Shown here in pieces: positions 24,094 to 32,406 of a stretch of DNA of 35,242 nt. The notes below the pieces were generated by a model. The model was not told the origin of the DNA. It did not search any database and worked only from the letters and a program-made list of their open reading frames with translations. The translations under genes were made by a program, and so were the position numbers. Each line of letters begins with the position of its first letter. Within the stretch, counting starts at the first letter, position 1. The DNA comes from Streptosporangiaceae bacterium (lineage in GTDB: Bacteria; Actinomycetota; Actinomycetes; Streptosporangiales; Streptosporangiaceae), in the NCBI GenBank assembly GCA_019239975.1, contig JAFAZE010000107.1, forward strand, positions 1-35,242. The letters are read 5' to 3'.

Positions 24094-24735
24094 GTGGGAC
24101 GTATCCGCGGGTGGCCAGCCACCCTCACCGAGCCGGATCTGCTCGAGGCACCGGTCGCGCTGCGGCCCGTGCGGGTCTCGGACGCGCGGGTGTGGCGCGA
24201 GATCCGGGTGCGCAACGCGCCGTGGCTGAGGCCGTGGGAGCCGACCAACCCCGAAACGCCGCTGCACAGGTCCAGCCTCGGGCCTTACGTGTCGATGGTG
24301 CGCACGATGCGGCGGGAGGCGCGGCAGGGCCAGGCGCTGCCGTGGGTGGTGACGTACGGCGGGGAATTCGCGGGACAGCTTACCGTCGGGTCGATCGTGT
24401 GGGGGTCATCCCGGTCCGGCCAGGTCGGCTACTGGATCGACGAGGCGTTTGCCGGGCGGGGGATCATCCCCACCGCCCTGGCGATGGCCATCGACCACTC
24501 CTTTTCCGTTGTCGGGCTGCACCGGGTGGAAGCGTCCATCCGTCCCGAGAACCACGCCTCGCGCCGGGTGGTCGAAAAGCTCGGGTTCCGCGAGGAAGGC
24601 GTGCGGGTCCGGCAGCTGCACATCAATGGCGCCTGGCGCGATCACGTCTGTTACGCGCTGACCGCCGAGGAAGTCCCCTCGGGGCTCATGCCGCGCTGGC
24701 GGAACTCGCTGACCGCTCCGCGGTTCGGCGCCTAG
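24094..24735 (+). CDS. RimJ/RimL-like GNAT N-acetyltransferase
   Basis: A 213-residue GNAT acetyltransferase of the RimJ/RimL type, acetyl-CoA dependent. It reads VALRPVRVSDARVWREIRVR and later VGYWIDEAFAGRGIIPTALA, the acetyl-CoA loop, then RVEASIRPENHASRRVVEKL followed by GFREEGVRV, typical of the subgroup. The start GTG 24094 gives MGRIRGWPATL and has AGGGGA about 11 nt upstream. Its position matches mycobacterial Rv0995 in the galU-moeA-rimJ-membrane protein order, which supports orthology by synteny. Substrate unknown. Confidence 0.9.
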   Translation: MGRIRGWPATLTEPDLLEAPVALRPVRVSDARVWREIRVRNAPWLRPWEPTNPETPLHRSSLGPYVSMVRTMRREARQGQALPWVVTYGGEFAGQLTVGSIVWGSSRSGQVGYWIDEAFAGRGIIPTALAMAIDHSFSVVGLHRVEASIRPENHASRRVVEKLGFREEGVRVRQLHINGAWRDHVCYALTAEEVPSGLMPRWRNSLTAPRFGA

Positions 24736-24953
24736 CTCTTTACGTTTGCGGCTCGTTGCGGCCTTCCGGCGACCGATCTTCGCGACACGCCGGGCCGGTG
24801 CTCGTTTATCCCTTCCCTTGCATTTACGCTGCGTCACGTGAGCGCGTGCTCGACGGGAGCATACGGTCCGCGCGATGCTGCCCGCCGCGCGGGTCGATCC
24901 GCTTTCCCCGGGCGCGTTTCCGCCCCATGCCGAGACCGCCGGGGGGAGGACCG

Positions 24954-26042
24954 TTGAGCAGCGCGATTCTGTATCTTGCCATCGTCGCCATCTGGGCATG
25001 CGTGCTCATCCCCCGCTGGCTGCGGCGCGGTTCTCCCGCCGCTGCCGGGGCGGAAGATCAGGCGGCCCACGACGATCTCGACGCGGCCGGCGAGGACGAC
25101 GCGACGGCGCGCGGCGCCCGGCACGAGACGGACGGCGCGGACGGCGCGGACGGCATGGTGCGTGCGGGCGGCATGGTGCGTGCGGGCGCCCGGGAGCAGT
25201 TCGCCGGCGGGGGTGGGCGGCCGCTCGGGGGCCGTGAGCCGGTCTTCGCGAGCCGTGAGCCAGTCTTCCCGGGCCGGGAGCCGGTCTCGGCGGGTGGGGG
25301 GCGGCCCTACGCCAGCCGGGAGCCGGCTTCGGCGAGCCGGGAGCGGGCCGCGGCCGGGCACGCGAGCGCTGAGGCGCGCCCGGTCGCCGATGAGCATGAG
25401 CCAGGCGCGCTACCCGCGCCGCCGCCAGGCGACGACACCCGGCAGCGCATCCTCGCCGCGCGCCGCCGCCTCCTCGGGATGCTGCTGGCGCTCGTCGTGG
25501 CCGCCGGGTCGCTGGCCTGGCTCCGGCTCGCCGCCTGGTGGGTCATCGTGCCGCCGATCATCATGCTCGGCGGCTACCTGCTGCTGCTCCGGGAAGCGGC
25601 CCACGCCGACGCGGAGCAGGGCCGCCGCGAACTGGCGTACGCCCGGGCCGCGTCCCGGGCCCGGGCCCAGGCGCAGGCGCCCGCACAGGGGCGGCCTCAG
25701 GCACAGGCGCGGGCGCAGGGCGGTGCGGACCGCCGGGACGCCGCCATGCCGAACGCCGAGATCATCGGCATCTCCGCACGGACCGACGAGGAGTTCTACG
25801 ACCAGTACGCGGACGCGAAGCTGCGCGCCGTCGGCGACTTACGGCGTGGCACACTCCGCCCGGCCGGCGCCTCGCGGCGCGGCGAACCCGATGCCTTCCG
25901 CGCGCCAGTGCGCGAGCAGCCTGCTGAGTTTGCTACGCTGACTCAGGTTCTCGGGGCTGTAGCGCAGTCCGGTAGCGCACCTCGTTCGCATCGAGGGGGT
26001 CAGGGGTTCAAATCCCCTCAGCTCCACCCAGGCCAGAGGTAG
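24954..26042 (+). CDS. SepX/GlpR-type divisome membrane protein, frame running through tRNA-Ala
   Basis: The N-terminus MSSAILYLAIVAIWACVLIP followed by RWLRR is the single-TM start typical of Streptomyces SepX and corynebacterial GlpR. A long Gly/Arg/Glu-rich linker follows with a degenerate repeat of REPV/REPA units (~residues 88-130), then two close TM segments (~residues 172-212, LLGMLLALVVAAGSLAWLRL and VIVPPIIMLGGYLLLL). TTG 24954 follows GGAGGA (24945-24950). The likely native end is near DEEFYDQYADAKLRAVGD (25838); after this the frame has no stop until 26042 and reads the whole tRNA-Ala gene as GAVAQSGSAPRSHRGGQGFK. SepX/GlpR organises cell division; function here is inferred from synteny with galU and glp. 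Confidence 0.82.
   Translation: MSSAILYLAIVAIWACVLIPRWLRRGSPAAAGAEDQAAHDDLDAAGEDDATARGARHETDGADGADGMVRAGGMVRAGAREQFAGGGGRPLGGREPVFASREPVFPGREPVSAGGGRPYASREPASASRERAAAGHASAEARPVADEHEPGALPAPPPGDDTRQRILAARRRLLGMLLALVVAAGSLAWLRLAAWWVIVPPIIMLGGYLLLLREAAHADAEQGRRELAYARAASRARAQAQAPAQGRPQAQARAQGGADRRDAAMPNAEIIGISARTDEEFYDQYADAKLRAVGDLRRGTLRPAGASRRGEPDAFRAPVREQPAEFATLTQVLGAVAQSGSAPRSHRGGQGFKSPQLHPGQR
25953..26026 (+). tRNA. tRNA-Ala (anticodon CGC)
   Basis: The 74-nt sequence starts GGGGCTGTAGCGCAGTCC. The acceptor GGGGCTG pairs with CAGCTCC and contains the G3-U70 wobble that marks alanine tRNAs. The anticodon arm is CCTCG-TTCGCAT-CGAGG (anticodon CGC), and the T-arm carries GGTTCAAATCC. CCA is not encoded in exact form. 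Its 3' side faces an accessory region. Confidence 0.96.
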
Positions 26043-26499
26043 TTTTCGAATGTGGTTACGCGACCCGTAGCGCCCGTTTGGGAGCCATGTGGGAGCCGGT
26101 TTTGACCATGGCTTCCTAGCGGGCTGGCGTTGTCCCGCTGCTGGGAGCCATTTGGGAGCCGTCCGGCGCCAGTGTTTCCGAGCCCTCTTGGCAGAATTCG
26201 TCTCCGAATCGTCCTGACCCACAGCCCGACGTACGGAGTGGCGCGGAACACCGCCAGTGCAGGGACCGGACGAGTTGCGCGGCCAACCGGTATCACCATC
26301 CATCCGCTGGGTGCGCTGGAGCCGAGCACGGTGCCCCCGGGACGGCCGTCATCGCCAGTCTGATCGGGGCCGCTGTCGGAGCGGCAGCCGGGCCTCTCCT
26401 TGAGCCATTGGTCAGAGGGGTGTAGGCCGAACTGTCGGCGAGCGCTCAGCAGTCGCTATCACCTTCATCAGAGGGACCAGGTTTCCCAGAACATGGTAA
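26027..26499. other. Gene-free accessory DNA after tRNA-Ala
   Basis: No complete gene is supported. The left part holds the TGGGAGCC repeats (annotated separately). A short hydrophobic frame ending near 26422 (AVIASLIGAAVGAAAGPLLE) looks coding-like but lacks a start, so it may be a remnant. Other long frames through this interval are continuations of tRNA-Ala sequence read antisense. Confidence 0.4.
26079..26160. repeat. Four TGGGAGCC repeats in two pairs (integrase arm-site-like)
   Basis: TGGGAGCC occurs at 26079-26086, 26090-26097, 26142-26149 and 26153-26160. Each pair is spaced 11 bp apart, i.e. one helical turn, and the two pairs are 63 bp apart. A degenerate inverted copy lies between them (~26107-26116). 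Beside a tRNA 3' end, such repeats resemble arm-type binding sites of a tyrosine integrase; binding is inferred. Confidence 0.6.
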
Positions 26500-26865
26500 T
26501 CAGTGCCGCGATTGGTGCCGAACTACTGTGGCCCCGTTCCCCAGCGCTGATCGGATGGCTGTCACGAGATCTGCCACCGATTCGATCAGGCTCGGCCGAC
26601 GGGCTTGCCTGCGCTCGTCTGGCGTCCCGTAGGCGATTCGTGCTTGCCGTTCGGTGATTCCTAGGTATTGTGCGATCTGCCACCACTCACGGCCTCGCTC
26701 ACGCGCCACAGCAACGCGGCTGGCTACCTCGTAGGCTGGCACATCGCCATAGCGGGTCTCGCCAAGGGCAGCCAAGTCACTCATGTCGTCACCGACCGGA
26801 AAGTGTTCTGCAGGCGTGCGCTCCACCCATGAGGCGTAGCGATCGGCGGCGTCAGGTTTGTTCAC
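26500..26865 (-). CDS. Small helix-turn-helix-like protein (121 aa)
   Basis: The start is GTG 26865, preceded by a near-perfect AAAGGAGG five bases away and overlapping the upstream stop as GTGA; the upstream ATG at 26889 is not needed. The protein has a probable helix-turn-helix at AVARERGREWWQIAQYLGIT followed by ERQARIAYG (~residues 54-80) and an acidic N-terminus. It could be a DNA-binding partner or antitoxin of the coupled gene. No family named. Confidence 0.72.
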   Translation of the reverse strand: MNKPDAADRYASWVERTPAEHFPVGDDMSDLAALGETRYGDVPAYEVASRVAVARERGREWWQIAQYLGITERQARIAYGTPDERRQARRPSLIESVADLVTAIRSALGNGATVVRHQSRH

Positions 26866-27251
26866 CGCTGCCTCCTTTGCGGCCGCCATGTAGGATCGCG
26901 CCAGTTCGGGTTTCGTGCATCCCAGCCGGGCATAGCGGCATCGAGCTTGTCGACCAGACTGCCGGGCGTGATCCTGTCAATGAGCGGCATAGCGTGCTTG
27001 ATGACCTGCCGACCTCTGACGCCGTAGTTCTCAACGCCGATCTCCAAAGGTTCGTCGTGCTCATCCCAGCACGCGACAAACCGCCAACTAGGTCTGTCGC
27101 CGGGCTGCTGAGGGAAGGCGTAGATAGGCCGTAACCAGGCACTCGCGATCTGCGCAACGGTGAGCTTGCTACCGTCGCGGTTGCGATGCTTGGTGAGTGC
27201 AAGGTCGTCGATGGGAGGGCCGCCCCACGGGTTGCGATGCTTCTTGCCCAT
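26862..27251 (-). CDS. Unknown 129-residue protein coupled to the HTH gene
   Basis: The protein begins MGKKHRNPWGGPPIDDLALT and contains WRFVACWDEHDEPLEIGVEN and GRQVIKHAMPLIDRITPGSL. It is soluble, with no recognised domain. GGAAGGGGAAGG-like purines lie just upstream of the ATG at 27251 and give it a good ribosome site. Its stop overlaps the next start (GTGA), so the two form an operon and may act together, possibly as a two-gene module of the accessory region. Confidence 0.65.
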   Translation of the reverse strand: MGKKHRNPWGGPPIDDLALTKHRNRDGSKLTVAQIASAWLRPIYAFPQQPGDRPSWRFVACWDEHDEPLEIGVENYGVRGRQVIKHAMPLIDRITPGSLVDKLDAAMPGWDARNPNWRDPTWRPQRRQR

Positions 27252-27508
27252 CCTTCCCCTTCCGTGCCTAGGGCTTGATGCACTGATACTGCGACGACAT
27301 GGGTATCCGCGATGGCAAGCGCGCTGATCGTGATCATCTCCCGAGCGCCAGTCGCTTAGGGCGCTGTCTGCAAGATTACTTGCATGTGGTCAAGAGAGGT
27401 ATACCCGGGGAACACCCTTGCCTGATCCCGGCACCGCACCTCCTCAGCACAGAAGCAACTGCCGCTGCCGACCGGGCCGGATGCCCGGGCCCCACAGTCA
27501 GAGATCGG

Positions 27509-27909
27509 GGTCGCGCAGAGCAGCTTGATCTGGACGGCCGACGCGGCGATCGGGACCAAGCGGACGGCCGCACTGAACGGCGGCTCGGGCTCGTCAACGA
27601 TGCGAGTCGCCGGATACCCACTGTGATCGCAGTGCTGAGATCTGCGAACGCCGCATCCACATCGTCGGTCCACACGACGACCTCGGCCCCGTGGCGGCGG
27701 GTGCCGACGGTCACGCCGTACACGTCCCGCAGGGACTCGGTCGTGACCAGCCCCAGAGTGAATCTGTCAAGACGGAGCTCTACATGGATCGCCGTGCCCT
27801 GCTGCGGCGTGCGAAAGGTCTCGGTGAACCCGAGCAGGCCGCGGTAGAAACGGGCAGTGGCCTCGATGTCCTCGACGTAGAAGTTGACCTGGGGGCGCGG
27901 AACGTCCAA
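27509..27909 (-). pseudogene. VOC-family (glyoxalase-like) protein, frameshifted
   Basis: From 27909 the frame reads VNFYVEDIEATARFYRGLLG, then HVELRLDRFTLGLV, EVVVWTDDVDAAFADLSTAI. This is a vicinal-oxygen-chelate domain with its beta-alpha-beta-beta-beta unit. After ~27620 the family sequence continues in another frame on the same strand as GYPATRIVDEPEPPFSAAVR followed by LVPIAASAVQIKLL, the expected C-terminal half. A single frame change thus breaks the gene. The apparent start is TTG without a ribosome site. Confidence 0.65.
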
Positions 27910-28116
27910 CCATCATGGCACCCCGACCGTCTTCAGCCCGCGGGGCGACGCCGTGCCATCAGGTCCCTGTTCTAGTTTCTGGGGCCGTCGGGCTGTGGTC
28001 CCACAGCGCGCAGACCGTTCTCACCGGGTGCCAGCAGTAGGCCGGAGGCGGCGCACACTTCGCATGCGGGCAGCTTGGACATTCAGGCTGCTTGACCTAC
28101 ATCAACAAGGCGTAAC

Positions 28117-28150
28117 TTGACATGCTAGTTGGCACGTTAGTTAGCGTGTC
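28117..28150 (+). promoter_or_regulatory. Promoter with overlapping 9-bp inverted repeat
   Basis: TTGACA at 28117-28122 is a perfect -35; TAGCGT (28142-28147) is a possible -10. An inverted repeat (GACATGCTA at 28119-28127 and TAGCGTGTC at 28142-28150, one mismatch) overlaps both, as for repressor operators. The ATG at 28152 begins MGRPGAP, the usual opening of TetR-type repressors, but that frame stops after 14 codons. Confidence 0.5.
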
Positions 28151-28171
28151 GATGGGGCGACCGGGTGCACC

Positions 28172-28777
28172 ATTTCTGGGCTGCTGCGCGAGCTGATCAC
28201 CGGCCCGCTCGGGATCGCCGATGAAGTCCACTTCGGTGTCCCGGCCCGGCTGCTGCCGCGGGTCGCCACCCAGACCGACCCCTAGGGCCTGCCCGGGCCG
28301 CCAGCAGAGCCGGACTCACCGCAACCGCCGCCGCCGATGGTGATCATCCCCGGGGCTGCCCTGGCGAACCGCCGCGATCTGCTCAGCGCCGACATCCCCT
28401 CGATGGGCACGATGACGGCCCGCGCCGCGGCGACCGTCTACGCCGCGCTGCTGGGCCACATCGATGCGGCCGGCCTCGTATCAGCCGAACGGCTCGCAGC
28501 GATGGCCGCGATCACCTACCACGGACCCGACGCGGTCATGGGCGTGGAGTCGGCGTGGGCGTTCGGCTACAGCCCGGCGCGCCCCGCCGGGACATACCCG
28601 GGCTCCACGTTCGGAATGCCCGGCGGCAACGGGTCAGCAGCGTTTGCCGACATCGGCAGCGGCACCGCCGTAGCGGTGATGCGCAACCGGTGCAGCATCG
28701 GCGACTTCACGGCCGCGGCACGTATCGACCACCTGATCATTGACGCGCCCGGCCAGGAAGGAACAACAGATGAGTGA
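28172..28777 (+). pseudogene. Serine hydrolase/beta-lactamase-like gene, 5'-truncated with amber codon
   Basis: One continuous frame encodes the C-terminal third of a class C beta-lactamase-type esterase: GLLRELITGPLGIADEVHFG followed by VPARLLPRVATQTDP, then after TAG (28283-28285) PSMGTMTARAAATVYAALLG and FGMPGGNGSAAFADIGSGTA (GxNGSxxFxD near the family's third active-site region). The sequence on both sides of the TAG is in the same frame, so it is a nonsense mutation. No Ser-x-x-Lys N-terminal part exists; the fragment begins abruptly after a TetR-like promoter and start, suggesting deletion fusion. The 3' end overlaps the PPOX-family start. Confidence 0.75.
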
Positions 28778-29300
28778 ACCCGCCACCAGCCTCGACACGC
28801 GGTTCAGCGACCCCGGGTCCGCGGCCACACCCTGGGACACGACCCTGCAGGTCCTCAAGGCCGCCGGGCTGTCATGGATCACCACCGTCCGGCGCGACGG
28901 CAGGCCGCACGTCAGCCCGCTTCTCACAGTCTGGTTCGACGGGGCGCTGTGGTTCTCCACCGGCGCCACCGAACAGAAGGCCGTCAACCTGCGCACCAGC
29001 CGGCACGTGGTCATCACGACCGGCTGCAGCAGCTGGGACCGCGGGCTCGACGTGGTCGTCGAAGGCGAAGCCACGCGCGAGACCAGCAACGGCGTCCTTG
29101 CCCAGCTCGCCAGAGCCTGGTCAGCCAAATGGGACGGCCGCTGGCACTACCAGGCGCGCGACGGCGCTTTCCACCACCCCGGCGGCGGGGAGGCGCTCGT
29201 CTTCCGTGTCACCCCACGCAAAATCCTCGCCTTCGGCAAGGGAACCTTCACCCACACCAGCTACCGGTTCACCCCACCCACCACAAGCACTCCCACCTGA
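28770..29300 (+). CDS. Pyridoxamine 5'-phosphate oxidase-family (FMN/F420-binding split-barrel) protein
   Basis: A 176-residue split beta-barrel protein: LKAAGLSWITTVRRDGRPHV followed by SPLLTVWFDGALWFSTGATE, QKAVNLRTSRHVVITTG, DVVVEGEATRET and EALVFRVTPRKILAFGKGTF match the PPOX class whose members use FMN or F420. GGAAGG (28756-28761) precedes the ATG at 28770 by 8 nt. The start overlaps the serine-hydrolase frame by eight bases, so both once formed an operon. It is the best-preserved gene of this segment; substrate unknown. Confidence 0.85.
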   Translation: MSEPATSLDTRFSDPGSAATPWDTTLQVLKAAGLSWITTVRRDGRPHVSPLLTVWFDGALWFSTGATEQKAVNLRTSRHVVITTGCSSWDRGLDVVVEGEATRETSNGVLAQLARAWSAKWDGRWHYQARDGAFHHPGGGEALVFRVTPRKILAFGKGTFTHTSYRFTPPTTSTPT

Positions 29301-29701
29301 CCGGGACCGGCGGCCCGCCAACCTCCTTGCCGACTGACACCCACCCGGGCACGCCATAGCTCGCTACGCAGAGGGCCCGACGTGAATGTTTACAGCCGCG
29401 GGTGTCCCAGCTCCCGCTGCCGGAATTATCCGCGCCGGGCAGAACCTCTCAAGTCCGTCTGTGACCGCAGGGCAACCGCGTCCGTAAAGTTGCCGGGTTG
29501 ATATACACGCGAAGACGAACTTGACAGAACCTGCCCGAAAGTCGTGGAGTTGGCAGCTATCGGAAGCAGGGGCACGAGTGGCCGACACGCTGGTGACGGA
29601 TGGCCGGAGATGCGGGAAGCGGGCGCGGCTGCCGCGATCATGCCAGTTGTGGAACACAACAATCACCCGGTTCTCGCTGATGTTGAGGAATTCGCGGTGT
29701 A
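29301..29701. other. 400-bp interval without an intact gene
   Basis: One frame ending at 29705 reads coding-like residues (AAIMPVVEHNNHPVLADVEE) but has no start or ribosome site and could be a gene remnant. Otherwise nothing supported. GC content falls sharply toward the next gene. Confidence 0.35.
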
Positions 29702-31837
29702 TTAGGTTGCAGACCATCCAAATCTATCCTGGAAATATTGTCGCGCCGTATCGCTTTGCGGAGATGCGTGTATCATTCTTGATGCGTAGGTTTGGAGTAT
29801 CCATCTGATATTGTCTATACTTACATATTCGCCTGCCGGCATGCGAACGACGAGGCGAACGTTTCGCAGCTGCTCCGAACGGTCCGATGATTCGTGTAGC
29901 TGGCGGTCGACTTCGAGGTGAAGTGTATAAGCTATGCTCTTATCACCTGGATAGGACTCGATAGAATACTTCACGCGCTCGCCGGCGCCAGGGATGGCCT
30001 CGCGGAACGTTGCGACGGAAGCCAATTCCAGCCCGGCCCGCCTTGTCGCGATGTCTATAAGGCCTTCATCTCTGATCTGGGACGCCAGATCCTCGATCTG
30101 CTGACCGTGCATATTCTCCCGAGGGAAAGGACAGTCAAAGATGTTTGGGACCTGACGTACAGGAGGTGCCAATTTGGCATCATCCTTTCCCATAGCCTGC
30201 TCACGACGAGACCTTCGGCGCAAATAAAAAAGGAAGAGACCGAGTGCTATTGGAATCCATAGGGCTACCGCAATTACGATACTCCACCACGGGACGTGTC
30301 CGCTAGATAGATCGTTGCGCAAAAGGAAGTCCATAACCCACACGCCTATCCCGGAGTAAGCTTGGAAGGCGGCCAGTACGACTGCCACGAAGGTTAGCCA
30401 ATAGGTAAGTTGTTCCCAGTCCCGAGAGGCAAGCGTCACAGAGCGTCGCGGGTCCTCAACTTCTATTTCGTTAAGCTTACGGGCTTCTCCCAGTTCGGTC
30501 AGAATGGCCGCCGATTGCGCCATGGCTAGAAATATCTGGATAGCTTCTAGATCTGAGCGTATGGCATCGACTTGTCTGGAGAGCTGATCTTCGGCTTCCG
30601 AAAGAGTTGCCCGGCTTTCACGCCACTCTTCCCATCCCTGCCTTTTCTCCCACTCTTCACGATTCTCGGGGGGCAGATGCAGCGGATGGGTGACCTCTAT
30701 CATGTCCTCCATAAGGTCCTTGAAGAACACGATTGCCGGCATCTTTGCACTGAGAAGCAGGAAATAGGCTTCTATGTCACTTGCCAGCAGATTTGCTTGC
30801 AGCGAAGGACGTAGGAAGTCTGACGATGCTTGGTTGCGGCGAAGCAACAACGCATCCCCGATAAGGTCATGTCGACAATGGTCAAGTCCTGCCTTATAGT
30901 TGGCGAGGCCAAACGGGATCATAACTCGGATGAACTGTTCCATCGCACTGAAAGACAGCCTGGAGAGCAACAGCTCGCGCTGTTCTTGCTCGGAGCTGGT
31001 GGCGTCACGGAGGTGCTGCCGCCATAGATCCATGTCCGTATCCGCCATTGGTTTGGCTGCTGCCATGGCACCGCGCTGTGAATAGTCTCCTCTCAGATCC
31101 CAGAGTGGTTGATATTGCTGCTTGAAACCGTAAAGCGACGCAGAGTAGATCACGTTGCGAATTGTATAGGGATGAACATGCTGGTGGTCGAAGAAGTTAT
31201 AGGGATGCGCCTCCGTGTCGAATAGACCATTAAACAGAAGATCCAGCTGGTAGTAGTTCAGGATACCTTTATAGTCATCTTTTAGTCTCTTCGGCTCCGG
31301 CATGCAGTCAAGGTCAAATAGTCTACTGATACAGTTTTCGACAAAGTCTTGCTTTATGAAACACACAAGCGCGGCCCTGACGGACTCATCTGAAGCGTTC
31401 TTGCTGTACTTTATCCGGAATGACCATAGATAGAGGCCATTGGAGAGGATTATCGTCGTGCCCTGGATTGGATACGGCGGAATGACGCCGTCGAGGATTG
31501 CCGCTGAAGGGTGGTACGTGAAGGGGAAATGCAGCTTGCGCAGCCCAAGTTCGGCGTCTTGCGGCTCCAGCAACCCGAAGGTCTTCATCCCGCCGACAGA
31601 ATCGTGGTTCTGAGCAAGGAGGCGCGACTGCTGACGGAAATGTCTTGCGATGGTTTCTTCTTTGAATTCCTTGTATGAAACGGCCCCAGCGAGCGGCGCT
31701 CGGTCCTGGGCCTCGAATCCAAACTCATCCTTGCCGGCCGGGAGCCAGAAATAGTAAAGAAGATTGGCTTCTTCGTACGAACTTTGGTCGTCAGCGCCAT
31801 TCCGTGACGAGCCCATATCTTCGTAATGTGATGTCAT
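29702..31837 (-). CDS. Orphan 711-residue two-TM protein in AT-rich DNA
   Basis: I do not recognise this protein. Visible architecture: a large soluble N-terminal region (~1-400) with aromatic-rich sequence (EANLLYYFWLPAGKDEFGFE, FPFTYHPSAAILDGVIPPYP); a Glu-rich stretch with coiled-coil character (~395-440); two transmembrane helices (~478-502 and ~516-539) joined by a short Trp-containing loop; a basic stop-transfer RRRSRRE; and a ~150-residue C-terminal domain. A coiled coil leading into two helices recalls CorA-like topology, but no GMN motif is present. The ATG at 31837 has AAGAGGAG 8 nt upstream. The gene is far richer in A/T than its neighbours, a strong sign of horizontal transfer. 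Its setting between decayed genes suggests recently acquired cargo. Confidence 0.8.
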   Translation of the reverse strand: MTSHYEDMGSSRNGADDQSSYEEANLLYYFWLPAGKDEFGFEAQDRAPLAGAVSYKEFKEETIARHFRQQSRLLAQNHDSVGGMKTFGLLEPQDAELGLRKLHFPFTYHPSAAILDGVIPPYPIQGTTIILSNGLYLWSFRIKYSKNASDESVRAALVCFIKQDFVENCISRLFDLDCMPEPKRLKDDYKGILNYYQLDLLFNGLFDTEAHPYNFFDHQHVHPYTIRNVIYSASLYGFKQQYQPLWDLRGDYSQRGAMAAAKPMADTDMDLWRQHLRDATSSEQEQRELLLSRLSFSAMEQFIRVMIPFGLANYKAGLDHCRHDLIGDALLLRRNQASSDFLRPSLQANLLASDIEAYFLLLSAKMPAIVFFKDLMEDMIEVTHPLHLPPENREEWEKRQGWEEWRESRATLSEAEDQLSRQVDAIRSDLEAIQIFLAMAQSAAILTELGEARKLNEIEVEDPRRSVTLASRDWEQLTYWLTFVAVVLAAFQAYSGIGVWVMDFLLRNDLSSGHVPWWSIVIAVALWIPIALGLFLFYLRRRSRREQAMGKDDAKLAPPVRQVPNIFDCPFPRENMHGQQIEDLASQIRDEGLIDIATRRAGLELASVATFREAIPGAGERVKYSIESYPGDKSIAYTLHLEVDRQLHESSDRSEQLRNVRLVVRMPAGEYVSIDNIRWILQTYASRMIHASPQSDTARQYFQDRFGWSAT

Positions 31838-32406
31838 CGTACTCGCTCCTCTTATTGAGCGGCCAGTCTCGGCTCAGCAGATGAAGACCAGGCTCAGATG
31901 ATCAGCGGTTTATTGCACGTTCATTGTATTGCAGACACTTTGCCGCAGGTTAACCTTACCGCTCCCCACTATGCAAACTGATGGGCGGTATAGATCGTCT
32001 CATCACGCGAAAGGGATCCGTCGGAATCTTGGCACAGACGATTAGCCTAAGATTTCCGTTGGAGCCGACCAGGCTGGAGTCGTATTCGGCACACTAGGTA
32101 TCGCGCATTAGTTCCATAGCGTGCGGATTGCACATAGAACTGACTGCCCGCGTCAGATGGAGGCTGCCACGCGCACAACACAACTATGCGTTTGCGGCAA
32201 CAACTATGCAGTTTCTGCTGTATCCGATGCGCGCGTCTCGCTAATACAAACACCCTCATGCTGCCCCCCAAGGCATCTAGTTGAGGCGTTTCTAGCATGA
32301 AACCTGTCACGTTGTCTAGTCCCATACCCGAACGATCTTGATGATCGCTACATGGCCCGCGCAACGGCGACGGACGCGATGCTCAATGCGCAATCATCTC
32401 GGCAGG
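31838..32406. other. AT-richer intergenic region upstream of the orphan gene
   Basis: No gene is supported in ~570 bp. CAACTATGC occurs twice (32181-32189 and 32201-32209, period 20), and ACTATGC again at 31968-31974. These short repeats may be incidental or operator-like. The composition is mixed, intermediate between the orphan gene and the core. Confidence 0.35.

Noticed and set aside
24087..24953. Plus-strand frame upstream of SepX in the same phase
   Set aside because: It lies out of frame over the acetyltransferase gene and is low-complexity; the SepX start is at 24954 by its SD and conserved N-terminus.
25218..25340. Repeated REPV/REPA codon blocks in the SepX linker as a separate DNA repeat element
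   Set aside because: They are in-frame, degenerate linker repeats in a protein family known for low-complexity linkers; no independent element is needed.
25839..26303. Minus-strand frame through tRNA-Ala resembling an integrase tail
   Set aside because: The recognisable part (LRGFEPLTPSMRTRCATGL) is only the antisense translation of tRNA-Ala; no catalytic integrase motif is present.
32181..32209. Two CAACTATGC repeats as iterons
   Set aside because: Only two close copies and one partial copy; too few to call an origin or operator array.
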